From contig FPAX01000003.1 of NCBI GenBank assembly GCA_900116485.1, forward strand, positions 124,001 through 188,000: a DNA stretch of 64,000 nucleotides, in the 5' to 3' direction. The stretch is from Selenomonas sp. GACV-9 (GTDB lineage: Bacteria; Bacillota; Negativicutes; Selenomonadales; Selenomonadaceae). A program made the translations under genes and the position numbers. Below the pieces are notes generated by a model. That model was not told the origin of the DNA. It ran no database searches and saw only the letters and a list, made by a program, of their open reading frames with translations. Positions 45,308 through 57,036 of the stretch are shown piece after piece (within the stretch, counting starts at the first letter, position 1; each line of letters begins with the position of its first letter).

Positions 45308-45984
45308 TATTTATGGGCCTCCAGCTTGTAGCCGACCCCGCGGACGGTCTTGATGATCGTATCGCCGTCGCCAAGGTCGAGTTTCTTGCGCAAGATCTTC
45401 ATATACGAATCGATATTATTCGAGCTGACATCAGACTCAAGCCCCCAGATGCGGTCAAGGATGATGTCACGCGGCACGACGATGCCGATGTTCTGTGCCA
45501 GAAGATCGAAGATCTGGAACTCACGCGGCGACAGCTGGATCACATCGTCTTTCTTCTTGAGGACCTTGGCCGTGCGGTTCAGCGTGAAATCCCCCACCTC
45601 GACGACATCCTGCTGGATCTTCTGGGTACTGCGGCGCCCCAGAGCGCGCAGGCGGGCCAAGAGCTCCGCAAACTCGAAGGGTTTCACGAGATAGTCGTCA
45701 GCGCCAGCATCAAGTCCTGTCACACGGTCCTCCACCGAGTCACGTGCCGTAAGCATCAGGATGGCTTTCTCATAGCCCTCACGGCGCAGACGGCTGCAGG
45801 CATCCACGCCCGTTTCGCCCGGCATCATCCAGTCAAGCACCAAGATATCATAATCGGTGTACATCGCATATTCATAGATATCACTGCCATTGGTTACCCA
45901 TTCGACCTGGATATCGTTCTGCTCCAGCATATATTTCGTCAGCTTGCCCAGACGTTTATCATCCTCAGCTAAAAGTACGCGCAT
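45307..45984 (-). CDS. OmpR/PhoB-family response regulator
   Basis: The 225-residue protein has a receiver domain (MRVLLAEDDKRLGKL; phospho-acceptor Asp in ILVLDWMMPGETG; TA in MLTARDS; Lys in DDYLVKPFE) and a C-terminal winged-helix domain (SPREFQIFDLLAQN, ending YKLEAHK). It is the DNA-binding partner of the kinase that follows. GGAGGCG precedes the ATG. Target genes cannot be read from the window; the nearby RND exporter is one possibility, but it is separated by other genes. Confidence 0.93.
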   Translation of the reverse strand: MRVLLAEDDKRLGKLTKYMLEQNDIQVEWVTNGSDIYEYAMYTDYDILVLDWMMPGETGVDACSRLRREGYEKAILMLTARDSVEDRVTGLDAGADDYLVKPFEFAELLARLRALGRRSTQKIQQDVVEVGDFTLNRTAKVLKKKDDVIQLSPREFQIFDLLAQNIGIVVPRDIILDRIWGLESDVSSNNIDSYMKILRKKLDLGDGDTIIKTVRGVGYKLEAHK

Positions 45985-46055
45985 CGTAACGCCTCCTAAA
46001 AGTTTATGTCTGTTCTTATTATACGCTTATTATCTTGAAATTCCACTGAAAATAA

Positions 46056-46085
46056 AAAGCCATCCCCGAAAATGGAGATGGCTTT
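46056..46085 (-). terminator. Rho-independent terminator of guaB
   Basis: A 9-bp stem (AAAGCCATC and complement) with a 12-nt loop and a T-rich tail on the minus strand, 17 bp after the guaB stop. Confidence 0.7.
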
Positions 46086-46101
46086 CCTGCCTATTCGTTT
46101 A

Positions 46102-47610
46102 TCAGTCGCGGCCCAGACGATCTCTGAGGATAACGTCATGGGAACCACCCTCAACAATACTCGTAGCCGATACCAGCGTGAGTTTTGCCTTATCGCGGAA
46201 CTCCGGCAGGCTCAGCGAACCGCAGTTGCACATCGTGCTGCGGATCTTCGCCAGCGTCGTCTGCACGTTGTCCTTGAGCGGACCAGCGTACGGAACATAG
46301 GAGTCGACGCCTTCCTCGAAGGACAGCTTGCGCGCGCCGCCGAGGTCATAGCGCATCCAGTTGCGGGCACGGTTCGAGCCCTCGCCCCAGTACTCTTTGT
46401 AGTACGTACCATTGACCTTGACTTTGTCCGTCGGGCTCTCGTCGAAACGGGAGAAGTAACGGCCAAGCATCAGGAAGTCGGCGCCCATAGCCAGTGCCAG
46501 CGTCATATGGTAGTCATGGACGATACCACCGTCGGAGCAAACCGGGATATAGATGCCCGTCTCCTCATAGTAACGGTCACGCTCAGCACAGACATCGATA
46601 AGAGCCGTAGCCTGGCCGCGGCCAATGCCTTTCGTCTCACGCGTGATGCAGATGGAACCGCCGCCAATACCGACTTTGATGAAGTCAGCGCCAGCCTCAG
46701 CGAGGAAACGGAAACCTTCGGCGTCAACGACGTTGCCGGCACCGACCTTGACATCCTCACCGAAGTTCTCATGGATGTACTTCAGCGTGATGCGCTGCCA
46801 CTCGGAGAAGCCCTCCGAGGAGTCGATGCAGAGGACATCAGCGCCAGCCTTCAGCAGAGCCGGAACGCGCTCCGCATAGTCGCGCGTGTTGATACCAGCA
46901 CCGACGATGTAGCGTTTGTTCTTGTCGATGAGCTGCAGCTCATGCTCTTTGTTATCCGTGTAATCCTTGCGGAACACCATGTAGCGCAGGTGCTGATTCT
47001 TGTCAACGATAGGCAGCATGTTGAGCTTGTTTTCCCAGATCATGTCGTTGGCCTGATTGATCGTCGTGACTTCCTCAGCTTTGGCATAAACGAGATTCTC
47101 AAACGGCGTCATGAACTCTTTGGCCTGCGTATCAAGCGACATGCGCGATACACGGTAGTCACGGCTCGTGACAATACCTAAGAGCTTGCCATCCGGCGTA
47201 CCATCTTCAGTGACTGCCATCGTGGAATGGCTCGTCTTCTGTAAGAGCTCAAGAATCTCACCCAGGGTCGTGGTCGGTTTGATGTTGGAATCGGAGCTTA
47301 CAAAACCGGATTTGTAGTTCTTGACGCGGGCTACCATAGCAGCCTCTTCTTCAATCGTCTGGGAACCATAGATGAAGGACACGCCACCCTCCTGAGCGAG
47401 CGCGATTGCCATCTTGTCGTTAGAAACTGCCTGCATGATAGCGGAAGTCATCGGGATGTTCATGGAGATTTTCGGCTCCTCACCCTTCTTGAACTTCACC
47501 AGCGGAGTCTTAAGCGATACATTGTTTGGAATGCACTTGTCTGAGGAATAGCCCGGAACAAGCAGATACTCGCCAAAAGTGTGTGATGGTTCTTCAAAAT
47601 AGAATGCCAA
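46102..47610 (-). CDS. guaB: IMP dehydrogenase
   Basis: The 502-residue enzyme oxidises IMP to XMP in guanine nucleotide synthesis. Visible are two CBS domains inserted near residues 95-215 ([14 protein letters not shown] and [20 protein letters not shown]), the substrate loop [20 protein letters not shown] with the catalytic Cys near residue 318, [19 protein letters not shown] and a mobile flap with the ARNWMRYD segment. The sequence differs in detail from the common B. subtilis type (for example [16 protein letters not shown] at the N-terminus), a variant seen in several anaerobes. The start is TTG with AAGGGG upstream. A promoter of its own lies at 47661-47689. Confidence 0.93.
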   Translation of the reverse strand: MAFYFEEPSHTFGEYLLVPGYSSDKCIPNNVSLKTPLVKFKKGEEPKISMNIPMTSAIMQAVSNDKMAIALAQEGGVSFIYGSQTIEEEAAMVARVKNYKSGFVSSDSNIKPTTTLGEILELLQKTSHSTMAVTEDGTPDGKLLGIVTSRDYRVSRMSLDTQAKEFMTPFENLVYAKAEEVTTINQANDMIWENKLNMLPIVDKNQHLRYMVFRKDYTDNKEHELQLIDKNKRYIVGAGINTRDYAERVPALLKAGADVLCIDSSEGFSEWQRITLKYIHENFGEDVKVGAGNVVDAEGFRFLAEAGADFIKVGIGGGSICITRETKGIGRGQATALIDVCAERDRYYEETGIYIPVCSDGGIVHDYHMTLALAMGADFLMLGRYFSRFDESPTDKVKVNGTYYKEYWGEGSNRARNWMRYDLGGARKLSFEEGVDSYVPYAGPLKDNVQTTLAKIRSTMCNCGSLSLPEFRDKAKLTLVSATSIVEGGSHDVILRDRLGRD

Positions 47611-47660
47611 CGTAACCCCTTCTTTCTTGATACTGTAGGTGTCTGTGTATATTGTTATAT

Positions 47661-47689
47661 ATGTTAATATACTTGCGAATACATGTCAA
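47661..47689 (-). promoter_or_regulatory. Predicted guaB promoter
   Basis: On the minus strand TTGACA and TAACAT are separated by 17 nt, giving a start near 47654 and a 43-nt leader. It lies downstream of the ncRNA terminator, so guaB need not be read from the ncRNA promoter. Confidence 0.6.
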
Positions 47690-47739
47690 TCTCAAACTAC
47701 AGTTTGCTTTACAATGTTACACTTTCATTGTTTTCCCGC

Positions 47740-47943
47740 ATAACAAAAGCAGCCAGTGGTCTTTTTACTTACCATCCAGCTGCTAGTCGTCGCTATTCTG
47801 TTTTATCCTATCCATTTGTTTACCTTTGGGTATCGTTCTTACGGGCCCATCGGACTCCCCTCCTTTGCAAGCCTTTCTCTCCAGGAATCTGATTTTCCGT
47901 TGGCTAGCTATTACCTTTTCAGAAGTATCAGTTCCCTTAACTT
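47740..47943 (-). ncRNA. Probable independent structured RNA of about 200 nt upstream of guaB (family not recognised)
   Basis: A near-consensus promoter (TTGACA-17-TATAAT, 47950-47978) and a terminator hairpin with a T-rich tail (47748-47784) enclose about 200 nt without a convincing ORF. The RNA contains GGGAACTGAT...ATCAGATTCC, which can form a long stem with one bulge, and a purine-rich centre (AAAGGAGGGGAGTCC). I compared it by eye with common riboswitches (guanine, ykkC, c-di-AMP, lysine, T-box) and found no match. 6S RNA or a guaB leader riboswitch remain possible. Confidence 0.5.
47748..47784 (-). terminator. Terminator of the candidate ncRNA
   Basis: AGCAGCTGGATGGT pairs with ACCACTGGCTGCT (one bulge, two G-U pairs) across a 10-nt loop and is followed by TTTTGTT on the minus strand. 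Confidence 0.65.
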
Positions 47944-47949
47944 AGCTAT

Positions 47950-47978
47950 ATTATAGCGCACGATTATCGCAATGTCAA
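47950..47978 (-). promoter_or_regulatory. Strong sigma-70-type promoter of the candidate ncRNA
   Basis: Perfect TTGACA (47978-47973) and TATAAT (47955-47950) hexamers with exactly 17 nt between them on the minus strand, one of the best promoter matches in the window. Confidence 0.8.
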
Positions 47979-48021
47979 TAATTTTCAAACTATTTATATA
48001 AATTTCTCTGGCAACAAAAAA

Positions 48022-48045
48022 AGGACCCAACTTCCGTTAGGTCCT
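48022..48045 (-). terminator. Terminator after tRNA-Ala
   Basis: AGGACC/GGTCCT stem, extended by AAC/GTT around a GGAA loop on the minus strand, followed by seven T residues and lying 9 bp after the tRNA. Confidence 0.8.
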
Positions 48046-48053
48046 GTGATTTC

Positions 48054-48129
<76 letters not shown>

Positions 48130-48219
48130 AGACTATTCAATTGCGACGGCTTTGTGCTGTCAACATGTAATATTATAAAGGGCTGGCACATCTGTGTCAA
48201 CCCCCTATTTTTACATTTT

Positions 48220-49263
48220 TTAGATTTTCGAGAATTCAAGCGAGGAACGGCTGCCATACATCTGCTCATAGTAATTCTGATAGTCGCCGCTGATGATGTT
48301 CTCCCACCAGTCGCGGTTCTCCAGGTACCATTTTACCGTTTCCTTGATACCATCCTCAAAGCGCGTCGTCGGTTCCCAGCCGAGCTCCTCACGGATCTTG
48401 GTCGGGTCGATGGCATAGCGGCGGTCATGGCCCTTGCGGTCCGTGACATACTCGATGTTTTCCTCACCTTTGCCGAGCTCGTGCAGGATGGTCTTGACCA
48501 CATCGATATTCGCCCGCTCATTGTGACCGCCGATGTTATAGACCTCACCGACCTTGCCCTTCTGCAGGATAAGGTCGATTGCTGCGCAGTGATCCTTGAC
48601 GAAGAGCCAGTCGCGTACATTGAGTCCATCGCCATAGACTGGCAGTTTCTTATCCGCCAGAGCGTTGATGATCATCAGCGGAATCAGTTTCTCTGGGAAA
48701 TGATACGGCCCATAGTTGTTCGAACAGCGCGAGATCGTGACCGGAATCTTGTAGGTACGATGGTAGGCCTGTACCAAGAGGTCAGCACCAGCCTTCGACG
48801 AAGAGTACGGGCTCGACGTATGCAATGGCGTCGTCTCCGTGAAGAAGAGATCCGGACGGTCAAGGGGCAGGTCGCCATAGACCTCATCCGTCGAGACCTG
48901 ATGATAACGGTCAATGCCGTATTTGCGGCAGGCATCGAGCAGGACGCTCGTACCGATGACATTCGTCTGCAAGAAGATCTCCGGGTTCTCGATCGACCGG
49001 TCAACATGGGATTCGGCCGCAAAATTCACGATGACATCCGGTTTTTCTGTCTCAAACAGCTTGTAGACCTGCTTGCGGTCAGCAATGTCGCCACGGATAA
49101 ACTTGAAATTATCCTTCGTCATTGCCTTTTCCAGCGTTGCCATGTTGCCAGCATACGTCAGCTTATCGTAGCAGATGATCTTATCACTTGGATGCTGCTT
49201 GAGCATATAGTAGACAAAATTCGAACCAATGAAACCAGCACCGCCGGTTACGACAATATTCAT
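48220..49263 (-). CDS. rfbB: dTDP-glucose 4,6-dehydratase
   Basis: The 347-residue extended SDR enzyme has the NAD motif TGGAGFIGSNFVYY, NFAAESHVDRSI, the STDEVYGDLP active-site segment and the YSSSKAGADLLV catalytic Tyr and Lys. It turns dTDP-glucose into dTDP-4-keto-6-deoxyglucose, the substrate of both RfbC and the FdtA-like isomerase at 16.4 kb. It follows rfbC by 21 bp. No rfbD is next to it. Confidence 0.96.
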   Translation of the reverse strand: MNIVVTGGAGFIGSNFVYYMLKQHPSDKIICYDKLTYAGNMATLEKAMTKDNFKFIRGDIADRKQVYKLFETEKPDVIVNFAAESHVDRSIENPEIFLQTNVIGTSVLLDACRKYGIDRYHQVSTDEVYGDLPLDRPDLFFTETTPLHTSSPYSSSKAGADLLVQAYHRTYKIPVTISRCSNNYGPYHFPEKLIPLMIINALADKKLPVYGDGLNVRDWLFVKDHCAAIDLILQKGKVGEVYNIGGHNERANIDVVKTILHELGKGEENIEYVTDRKGHDRRYAIDPTKIREELGWEPTTRFEDGIKETVKWYLENRDWWENIISGDYQNYYEQMYGSRSSLEFSKI

Positions 49264-49284
49264 ATAAAGATTCCCCCTTGGAAG

Positions 49285-49845
49285 TTATTCCCCATATATA
49301 AAGTTCAGGTCCGTGCGTTCCTTCAGCAGCGGTGCCTTCTGATCCTTATCTGACAGGATGACCGGCTCAATCGGCCACTCGACACCGATATCCGGGTCAT
49401 TCCAGCGGATATTGCCATCGCACTCCGGCGCATAGTAGTTATCCGCCTTGTACTGCACCTCAACGTCATCCGTCAGCGTGATGAAACCATGAGCAAAGCC
49501 CCGCGGGATGAACAGCTGTTTCTTGTTCTCAGCCGAAAGCTCGACGCCAACCCACTGGCCATACTGCGGCGAGCCCTTGCGGATATCGACTGCCACGTCG
49601 AAGATCTTGCCGCGCGTACAGCGCAAGAGCTTCGCCTGGCACTTCGGATTGAGCTGATAATGCAGGCCGCGCAACGTGCCCTTCTGCGCTGAGAACGACT
49701 GGTTGTCCTGCACGAAATCCACCTTTATGCCAGCTTCTTCCATCTTGCGCTGCGACCAGCTCTCCATGAACCAGCCACGAGCATCCCCAAAGACCTGCGG
49801 CTCAAGGACAAATACGCCTTTCAGGCTTGTTTCTGTTGCTTTCAT
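49285..49845 (-). CDS. rfbC: dTDP-4-dehydrorhamnose 3,5-epimerase
   Basis: The 186-residue cupin has the family blocks LKGVFVLEPQVFGDARGWF, FVQDNQSFS, LRGLHYQLNPKCQAKLLRC with the catalytic His, and FIPRGFAHGF. It acts on dTDP-4-keto-6-deoxyglucose on the way to dTDP-L-rhamnose. The start at 49845 is chosen by similarity and by a purine-rich stretch upstream; the frame is open nine codons further but overlaps rfbA. The last enzyme (rfbD) is absent from the window, so rhamnose synthesis needs a gene elsewhere. Confidence 0.94.
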   Translation of the reverse strand: MKATETSLKGVFVLEPQVFGDARGWFMESWSQRKMEEAGIKVDFVQDNQSFSAQKGTLRGLHYQLNPKCQAKLLRCTRGKIFDVAVDIRKGSPQYGQWVGVELSAENKKQLFIPRGFAHGFITLTDDVEVQYKADNYYAPECDGNIRWNDPDIGVEWPIEPVILSDKDQKAPLLKERTDLNFIYGE

Positions 49846-49864
49846 TGCTATCTCTCTAACTCCA

Positions 49865-50737
49865 TCATTCACTTAACATATTGACCAGATATTTGCCATA
49901 TTCATTCTTCATCAGCGGCTGTGCCAGTTTCTCCACCTGAGCAGCATCGATATAGCCCATACGGTAGGCGATCTCCTCGATGCAGGCAATCTTGAGGCCC
50001 TGGCGAGCCTGGATCGTGCGCACGAAAGCCCCAGCGTCGAGCAGGGATTCATGCGTACCCGTGTCGAGCCAGGCGTAACCGCGGCGCATCTTCTCCACCT
50101 GCAGGGTGCCACGCTCAAGGTAGACCTTGTTGACATCGGTAATCTCGAGCTCGCCGCGCGGCGACGGCTTGATGCTCTTGGCAATGTCGACGATATCCTT
50201 GTCGTAGAAGTAAAGTCCCGTAACGGCATAGTTGGACTTCGGCTCTGCCGGTTTCTCCTCAAGGCTAAGCGCCCGGCCAGCCTTGTCAAACTCGACCACG
50301 CCATAGCGTTCTGGATCTGAAACATAGTAGGCAAATACCGTGGCTCCCTCGTCGAGTCTTGCCGCCCGCTGCATCGCCTGCGCCAAATCCGAACCGTAGA
50401 AGATATTGTCGCCGAGCACCAATGCACAGGCCTCGCCATCGATGAACTGCTCCCCGATCAGGAAGGCCTGGGCCAGTCCATCAGGGCTCGGCTGCACAGC
50501 ATACGAGATGCTGATGCCGAGCTGGCTGCCATCGCCAAGAAGACGCGCGAAGAGTTCCTCATCCTCCGGCGTCGTGATGATCAAGATATCATTGATCCCC
50601 GCCAACATCAGCGTGCTCAGCGGATAATAGATCATCGGCTTGTCGTAAACCGGCATAAGCTGTTTCGAGACAACCTTCGTCAATGGATAAAGACGGGTTC
50701 CCGAGCCGCCTGCCAGAATAATTCCCTTTTTTACCAA
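49865..50737 (-). CDS. rfbA: Glucose-1-phosphate thymidylyltransferase
   Basis: The 290-residue nucleotidyltransferase has [47 protein letters not shown] and [16 protein letters not shown]. It makes dTDP-glucose. The start is a TTG with GGAGGTG 8 nt upstream, giving the normal length; the frame extends 16 codons further without a suitable site. It is first in a three-gene unit rfbA-rfbC-rfbB that can serve both rhamnose and the 3-amino-sugar branch. Confidence 0.95.
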   Translation of the reverse strand: MVKKGIILAGGSGTRLYPLTKVVSKQLMPVYDKPMIYYPLSTLMLAGINDILIITTPEDEELFARLLGDGSQLGISISYAVQPSPDGLAQAFLIGEQFIDGEACALVLGDNIFYGSDLAQAMQRAARLDEGATVFAYYVSDPERYGVVEFDKAGRALSLEEKPAEPKSNYAVTGLYFYDKDIVDIAKSIKPSPRGELEITDVNKVYLERGTLQVEKMRRGYAWLDTGTHESLLDAGAFVRTIQARQGLKIACIEEIAYRMGYIDAAQVEKLAQPLMKNEYGKYLVNMLSE

Positions 50738-50818
50738 AAGAAAAACACCTCCGGTTTTTGTCGCATCTCTAATAGTATACAACAAACGAAGATGTTTTTC
50801 CTGCTTTTTCTGAAAATG

Positions 50819-52483
50819 TCACTTGAATTCGACGAATTCGTCGATGCGCGCACCGCCTTTTATCATCGGCTCCACAAAGCTGCGCCAGACGTTGAGCACG
50901 ATGACCCGGGGATGCTCTTTATCGGCCATTGCCCGCTGCAAGGCCTCAGCAAACTCCTCCTGGGTGGACACCGTCTCAGCCTCAATGCCGAAACTGCCTG
51001 CATAGGCAGCATAGTCCATCGGATAGTCGAACTCGCAGGCGATATAGCGTTCCTTATACATGACCTTCTGCAGCTGGCGGATCATGCCAAGGCTCGTGTT
51101 GTTGACGATAAGCGATATGATAGGCAGTTGCAGCCGGGCTATCGTATAGAACTCGTTGCCGGTCATCTTGATGCCGCCATCGCCTGCCACATGGACAACA
51201 CGGCGCGTATCACCATAGGCCAGCTGGGCTCCCATCGCCGCTGGCAAGCCAAAGCCCATCGTCCCCAAACCGCCTGAGGTCAGCCAGGTACGCGGCTCTT
51301 CGATATGCAGATGGAGCGCCGCCCACATCTGATGCTGGCCCACATCGGTGGCAAAGGCGAAGGGCTTGCCCTTGGCCGCCAGCGCTACCTGATGCATAGC
51401 CCAGGGAACGGTCAGCCGGTTCTGATGGTAGTCGTACTCATAGGTGTCACGCCAAGCATGGATCTTGCCCCACCAAGCAGCCAGGTCACCAGCTGGCTCA
51501 TATTTCATCAGCAGACCAAGGATCGTCTTCATATCTCCAGCCAGCCCCAGCGAATTGCCGATATTCTTATCGATTTCTGCCGGGTCGATGTCGATATGGA
51601 TAAACTTCGTATCCTGCGTGTATTTCTTGACATTGCCAGTCTGGCGGTCACCGAAACGGCTGCCGATCGCAATGACGAGATCAGCGGCCGCAATCGCATG
51701 GTTAGCGGCCTTCTCACCATGCATGCCCGCAAAGCCCAGCGACTGCGGATGCGAGCGTGGGATGGCTCCGAGCCCCATCAAGGTATGGGCCACAGGCAGA
51801 TGGTATTTCTCGATGAAGGCCGTCACCTCGGCCGAGGCACCGGCCGAAATCACACCACCGCCCACGATGACCACCGGCTGCTTAGCACGGACAATCTCAT
51901 GGGCTGCCTCAGCCGCACAGATCAAGAAATCAGCATCAGGCTTGCCACAGGACGAAGTCTCCGCTGCCATCGGCTCGTAGTCGACCTCGGCAAAGAACAG
52001 GTCCCGTGGCACATCAACAAGCACTGGCCCCGGACGCCCCTTGCGCGCCAGGCGGAAGGCCTCGCGAATCGTCGGCACGAGCTGACGGGCATCCTTGACC
52101 TTGTAATTGTGTTTCGTGATTGGCATCGTGACATCGAGGATATCGGTCTCCTGGAAGGCATCTTTGCCAAGCAGGGCTGTATCGACCTGTCCCGTGATGG
52201 CCACGATGGGAATCGAATCCATGAAGGCCGTCGCTATGCCCGTGACCAGGTTAGTAGCGCCGGGGCCTGAGGTAGCGATACAGACACCTACCTTGCCCGA
52301 TGCCCTGGCATAGCCATCGGCCGCATGGGCCGCATTCTGCTCATGGGTCACAAGTACCTGCTTGATCTCCTTGTCATCATAAAGTGCGTCATAAAGTGGC
52401 AGGATCATGCCACCTGGATAACCGAATATGGTATCAACGCCCTGCTCCTTGAGGCAGGCCGCTACTGCTTGTGCTCCCTTCAA
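50819..52483 (-). CDS. ilvB: Acetolactate synthase large subunit
   Basis: The 554-residue TPP enzyme has GYPGGMILPLYDALYDD, the catalytic Glu in THEQNAAHAADGYARA, SGPGATNLVTGIATA and the TPP-Mg site GDGGIKMTGNEFYTI. It makes acetolactate for valine, leucine and isoleucine. The start is TTG with GGAGG 7 nt upstream. It is the last gene of the branched-chain operon, far from its regulatory subunit gene ilvN, which is first. No ilvD or leuA is in the window. Confidence 0.93.
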   Translation of the reverse strand: MKGAQAVAACLKEQGVDTIFGYPGGMILPLYDALYDDKEIKQVLVTHEQNAAHAADGYARASGKVGVCIATSGPGATNLVTGIATAFMDSIPIVAITGQVDTALLGKDAFQETDILDVTMPITKHNYKVKDARQLVPTIREAFRLARKGRPGPVLVDVPRDLFFAEVDYEPMAAETSSCGKPDADFLICAAEAAHEIVRAKQPVVIVGGGVISAGASAEVTAFIEKYHLPVAHTLMGLGAIPRSHPQSLGFAGMHGEKAANHAIAAADLVIAIGSRFGDRQTGNVKKYTQDTKFIHIDIDPAEIDKNIGNSLGLAGDMKTILGLLMKYEPAGDLAAWWGKIHAWRDTYEYDYHQNRLTVPWAMHQVALAAKGKPFAFATDVGQHQMWAALHLHIEEPRTWLTSGGLGTMGFGLPAAMGAQLAYGDTRRVVHVAGDGGIKMTGNEFYTIARLQLPIISLIVNNTSLGMIRQLQKVMYKERYIACEFDYPMDYAAYAGSFGIEAETVSTQEEFAEALQRAMADKEHPRVIVLNVWRSFVEPMIKGGARIDEFVEFK

Positions 52484-52522
52484 ATGATCGCCTCCTAACA
52501 GCCTACCCCCAGTGAGGAAGAC

Positions 52523-53590
52523 TTAAATCCGCTGACAGATTACCCGTGTAATCTCTTCGGTATTCGCCTTCGAAAATCCTTCTTTCCAGAGATCCGGCGT
52601 GCGATAACCATCAGCCAGCGCCTTGTCGACGGCTTTTTCAATGGCATTGGCTGCCGCTTCCTCATGGAGGGAATACCGCAGCAGCATAGCAGCCGACAGG
52701 ATCGTGCCCATGGGATTGGCAATGCCCTTGCCAGCAATATCCGGCGCACTGCCATGAATCGGCTCATAGAGGCTCGTATAGGTGCCGATGGATGCCGACG
52801 GCATCATACCGATCGAACCGCCGACAACAGCTGCCTCATCGGACAGGATGTCGCCAAACAGGTTGCCCGTCACGATGACATCAAACTGCGTCGGACGGAT
52901 GGCCAGCTGCATCGCACAGTTATCGACATAGAGATTGTTGAGCTCGATATCCTTATACGACTCAGCCACCTTGGCCACCGTGCGGCGCCAGAGGCGCGAC
53001 GTTGCCAGGACATTGGCCTTGTCGACGGACGTGACCTTGCCACGGCGCAGTTTTGCCGTCTCGAAGGCGAGCTTGGCGATGCGCTCGACCTCTGGCACCG
53101 AATAATTCTCAAGATCCCAGGCACGCTCAGCACCATCATGCTGCTCCGACTCGCATTTATCGCCAAAGTAGATGCCGCCGACAAGCTCACGCACGATGAC
53201 GAGGTCAACGCCCTTTACCAGCTCCGGCTTGAGCGGCGAATACTCGACCAGGGCATCTGCCACCTTGACCGGGCGCAGGTTCGCATAGAGCTCCAGGTTC
53301 TTGCGCAGGCCCAGGATGGCCTTTTCGGGACGCAGTGCCGGATCGACATTATCCCATTTGTCACCGCCGACAGCGCCAAACAGGACGGCATCCGATGCCT
53401 TGCAGGCATCGATCGTCGACTGCGGCAGCGGCGTGCCGAATTTATCATAGGCCGTGCCGCCCGCATCGTGAAATTCATAGGACAATCCCAGGCCGAATCT
53501 CGCATCGACAGTCTTCAAGACCTCAACAGCCGAATCAGTGATTTCCTTGCCGATGCCATCGCCAGGGATTACGGTAATCTTATATGCCAT
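52523..53590 (-). CDS. leuB: 3-isopropylmalate dehydrogenase
   Basis: The 355-residue enzyme has ITVIPGDGIGKEI at the start, LRPEKAILGLRKNLELYANLRPV, VRELVGGIYFG, the Lys in VTSVDKANVL and GSAPDIAGKGIANPMG. It oxidatively decarboxylates 3-isopropylmalate in leucine synthesis. The ATG at 53590 gives the standard N-terminus; an in-frame TTG two codons earlier overlaps the leuD stop and has closer spacing to AAGGAG, so it may be used instead. Confidence 0.95.
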   Translation of the reverse strand: MAYKITVIPGDGIGKEITDSAVEVLKTVDARFGLGLSYEFHDAGGTAYDKFGTPLPQSTIDACKASDAVLFGAVGGDKWDNVDPALRPEKAILGLRKNLELYANLRPVKVADALVEYSPLKPELVKGVDLVIVRELVGGIYFGDKCESEQHDGAERAWDLENYSVPEVERIAKLAFETAKLRRGKVTSVDKANVLATSRLWRRTVAKVAESYKDIELNNLYVDNCAMQLAIRPTQFDVIVTGNLFGDILSDEAAVVGGSIGMMPSASIGTYTSLYEPIHGSAPDIAGKGIANPMGTILSAAMLLRYSLHEEAAANAIEKAVDKALADGYRTPDLWKEGFSKANTEEITRVICQRI

Positions 53591-53592
53591 GA

Positions 53593-54081
53593 TCAATTCT
53601 TCTCCTTGATATAGTTGATGAGTCCGCCAGCTTTGGCGATATCCTGGATAAAGCCCGGCAGCGGATTTGCATGGAATACGTCGCCTGTCGTGACATTTTC
53701 GATGACACCAGTGGCCGTATCAACGCGCAGCTCATCATTGGCCTTGATTTTCTCCACATCATCGCCGATTTCCAAGAGCGGCAGACCGATATTGATGCCA
53801 TTGCGATAGAAGATGCGCGCAAAGCTGGCGGCGATGACAACCGGTACTCCCGAAGCCTTGATGGCGACTGGCGCATGCTCACGCGAGGAGCCGCAGCCGA
53901 AGTTCTTGCCGCCGACCATGATATCGCCAGCTTTGACATTCTGGGCAAAGCTCTCGTCGATATCGACCATGCAGTGGCTGGCCAATTCTTTCGGGTCGAA
54001 TGTATTCAGATAACGTGCGGGGATGATGACATCCGTATCGATATTATCCCCATAACGCCAAACTTTTCCTGCTAACTTCAT
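53593..54081 (-). CDS. leuD: 3-isopropylmalate dehydratase small subunit
   Basis: The 162-residue swivel-domain protein has [17 protein letters not shown] and [17 protein letters not shown], the archaeal/clostridial-type short LeuD. It forms the isopropylmalate isomerase with LeuC, whose gene ends 1 bp before its start. The ATG follows AGGAGG. The gene order leuC-leuD-leuB fits the pathway. Confidence 0.95.
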   Translation of the reverse strand: MKLAGKVWRYGDNIDTDVIIPARYLNTFDPKELASHCMVDIDESFAQNVKAGDIMVGGKNFGCGSSREHAPVAIKASGVPVVIAASFARIFYRNGINIGLPLLEIGDDVEKIKANDELRVDTATGVIENVTTGDVFHANPLPGFIQDIAKAGGLINYIKEKN

Positions 54082-54082
54082 C

Positions 54083-55345
54083 TCACTTTACCTCCTCTGC
54101 CGTGGCAATGCGCCCTAGGATTGCACTTGCGGCTGCTACATGCGGGCCAGCCAGGTATACTTCACTGTCGACATGGCCCATGCGGCCACGGAAGTTGCGG
54201 TTCGTCGTCGACACGCACTTCTCGCCAGCCGCCATGATGCCCATGTAGCCGCCGAGGCACGGGCCGCAGGTCGGCGTCGAGACCGCGCAGCCCGCATCGA
54301 TGAACGCATCGATATAGCCGCGCTTCATGGATTCCTTGTAGATGGCCGGGCTGCCGGGGATGATGATGCAGCGGACGTGGTCAGCGACCTTGTGCCCCTT
54401 GAGGATCTCCGCAGCGATCTCCATATCCTCCAGACGGCCATTCGTGCAAGAGCCGATGATGACCTGGTCGATGGCAATCGGCTCCTCGATGTCAGCCACA
54501 GCCTTCGTATTCCCCGGCAGATGCGGGAATGCTACCACTGGTTTCAGCTCATCGAGATTAATCTCGACTGTCTGGACATACTGCGCATCTTCGTCTGCGG
54601 CCACCGGTTCATAGGCTTTCTTGACCCGGCCCTCGACATATTCCTTCGTGACCTCATCGAACGGGAAGATACCATTCTTGGCACCAGCCTCGATGGCCAT
54701 GTTGGCAATCGTCAGGCGGTCGGTCATCGTGAGTTCCTTCACGCCTGGACCAGCGAACTCCAGCGACTTATAAAGCGCACCATCGACGCCGATCATACCG
54801 ATGAGCGTCAGGATGACATCCTTGCCGTTCGTACCTGCCGGCTTCTTGCCTGTCAAGTTCACCTTGATGGCCTCTGGCACCTTGAACCAGGCCTCGCCCG
54901 TGGCCATGGCTGCGCCGAGGTCCGTCGAGCCGACACCCGTGGCAAAGCCATTGACTGCTCCGTAGGTACAGGTATGGGAATCGGCGCCGATTGTCAGCAT
55001 CCCGGGGCCGACAATGCCCAGCTCTGGCAGGATGACATGCTCGATGCCGACGCGGCCCTGCTCGAAGTAATTGACAATCTTCCATTTGTGCGCAAAATCG
55101 CGGACAGCCTTGCCAAGCTCAGCTGACTTGATATCCTTGGCCGGCTGGAAATGGTCCGGTACCAGTGCAATCTTCTCATTATCAAAGACCGGGCGGCCGA
55201 TCTCCTCGAATTTCTTTATCGATGGCGGTGCCGTGATATCATTGGCCAGCACCATATCCAGCTTGCAGTTGATCAGCTGGCCTGCCTTGACAGATTCCAA
55301 TCCCGCATGACGGGCCAGGATCTTTTCGCTCATATTCATGCCCAT
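54083..55345 (-). CDS. leuC: 3-isopropylmalate dehydratase large subunit
   Basis: The 420-residue aconitase-family protein carries the three 4Fe-4S cysteines in [13 protein letters not shown] and [13 protein letters not shown], plus [21 protein letters not shown]. At 420 residues it is the shorter type typical of anaerobes and archaea rather than the 465-residue enterobacterial form. It isomerises 2- to 3-isopropylmalate with LeuD. The ATG follows AGGAGG. A REP-like palindrome separates it from ilvC. Confidence 0.95.
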   Translation of the reverse strand: MGMNMSEKILARHAGLESVKAGQLINCKLDMVLANDITAPPSIKKFEEIGRPVFDNEKIALVPDHFQPAKDIKSAELGKAVRDFAHKWKIVNYFEQGRVGIEHVILPELGIVGPGMLTIGADSHTCTYGAVNGFATGVGSTDLGAAMATGEAWFKVPEAIKVNLTGKKPAGTNGKDVILTLIGMIGVDGALYKSLEFAGPGVKELTMTDRLTIANMAIEAGAKNGIFPFDEVTKEYVEGRVKKAYEPVAADEDAQYVQTVEINLDELKPVVAFPHLPGNTKAVADIEEPIAIDQVIIGSCTNGRLEDMEIAAEILKGHKVADHVRCIIIPGSPAIYKESMKRGYIDAFIDAGCAVSTPTCGPCLGGYMGIMAAGEKCVSTTNRNFRGRMGHVDSEVYLAGPHVAAASAILGRIATAEEVK

Positions 55346-55375
55346 TTGGTTGCCCTCCTAGTTCATAATCCGAAT

Positions 55376-55404
55376 AAAGCCCTCCCCGGTAGGGGGAAGG
55401 CTTT
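55376..55404. repeat. REP-like palindrome in the ilvC-leuC gap
   Basis: AAAGCC-CTCCCC, a GGTA loop and GGGGGAAGGCTTT form a long hairpin with one mismatch. It is related to the element at 35610-35632 (both end GGGGAAGGCTTT). With no T-tract, it may stabilise or modulate the mRNA between ilvC and leuC rather than end it. Confidence 0.5.
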
Positions 55405-55429
55405 ACAAGCATATTTGGCTATTTTCTTA

Positions 55430-56957
<1,528 letters not shown>

Positions 56958-57036
56958 TCCGCTATCCCCTTTCTCCACATTGCAGCAAACCCGCAATACG
57001 GCTGTTTGAATATGTAATGTTGTAAAGTATGTATAC

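Noticed and set aside
47611..47943. Guanine riboswitch upstream of guaB
   Set aside because: The conserved purine-aptamer loops are not present by eye, and a separate promoter lies between the structured RNA and guaB.
56958..57030. T-box or leader-peptide attenuator before ilvN
   Set aside because: No T-box core, no run of Leu/Val/Ile codons and no terminator hairpin are visible in the short leader.
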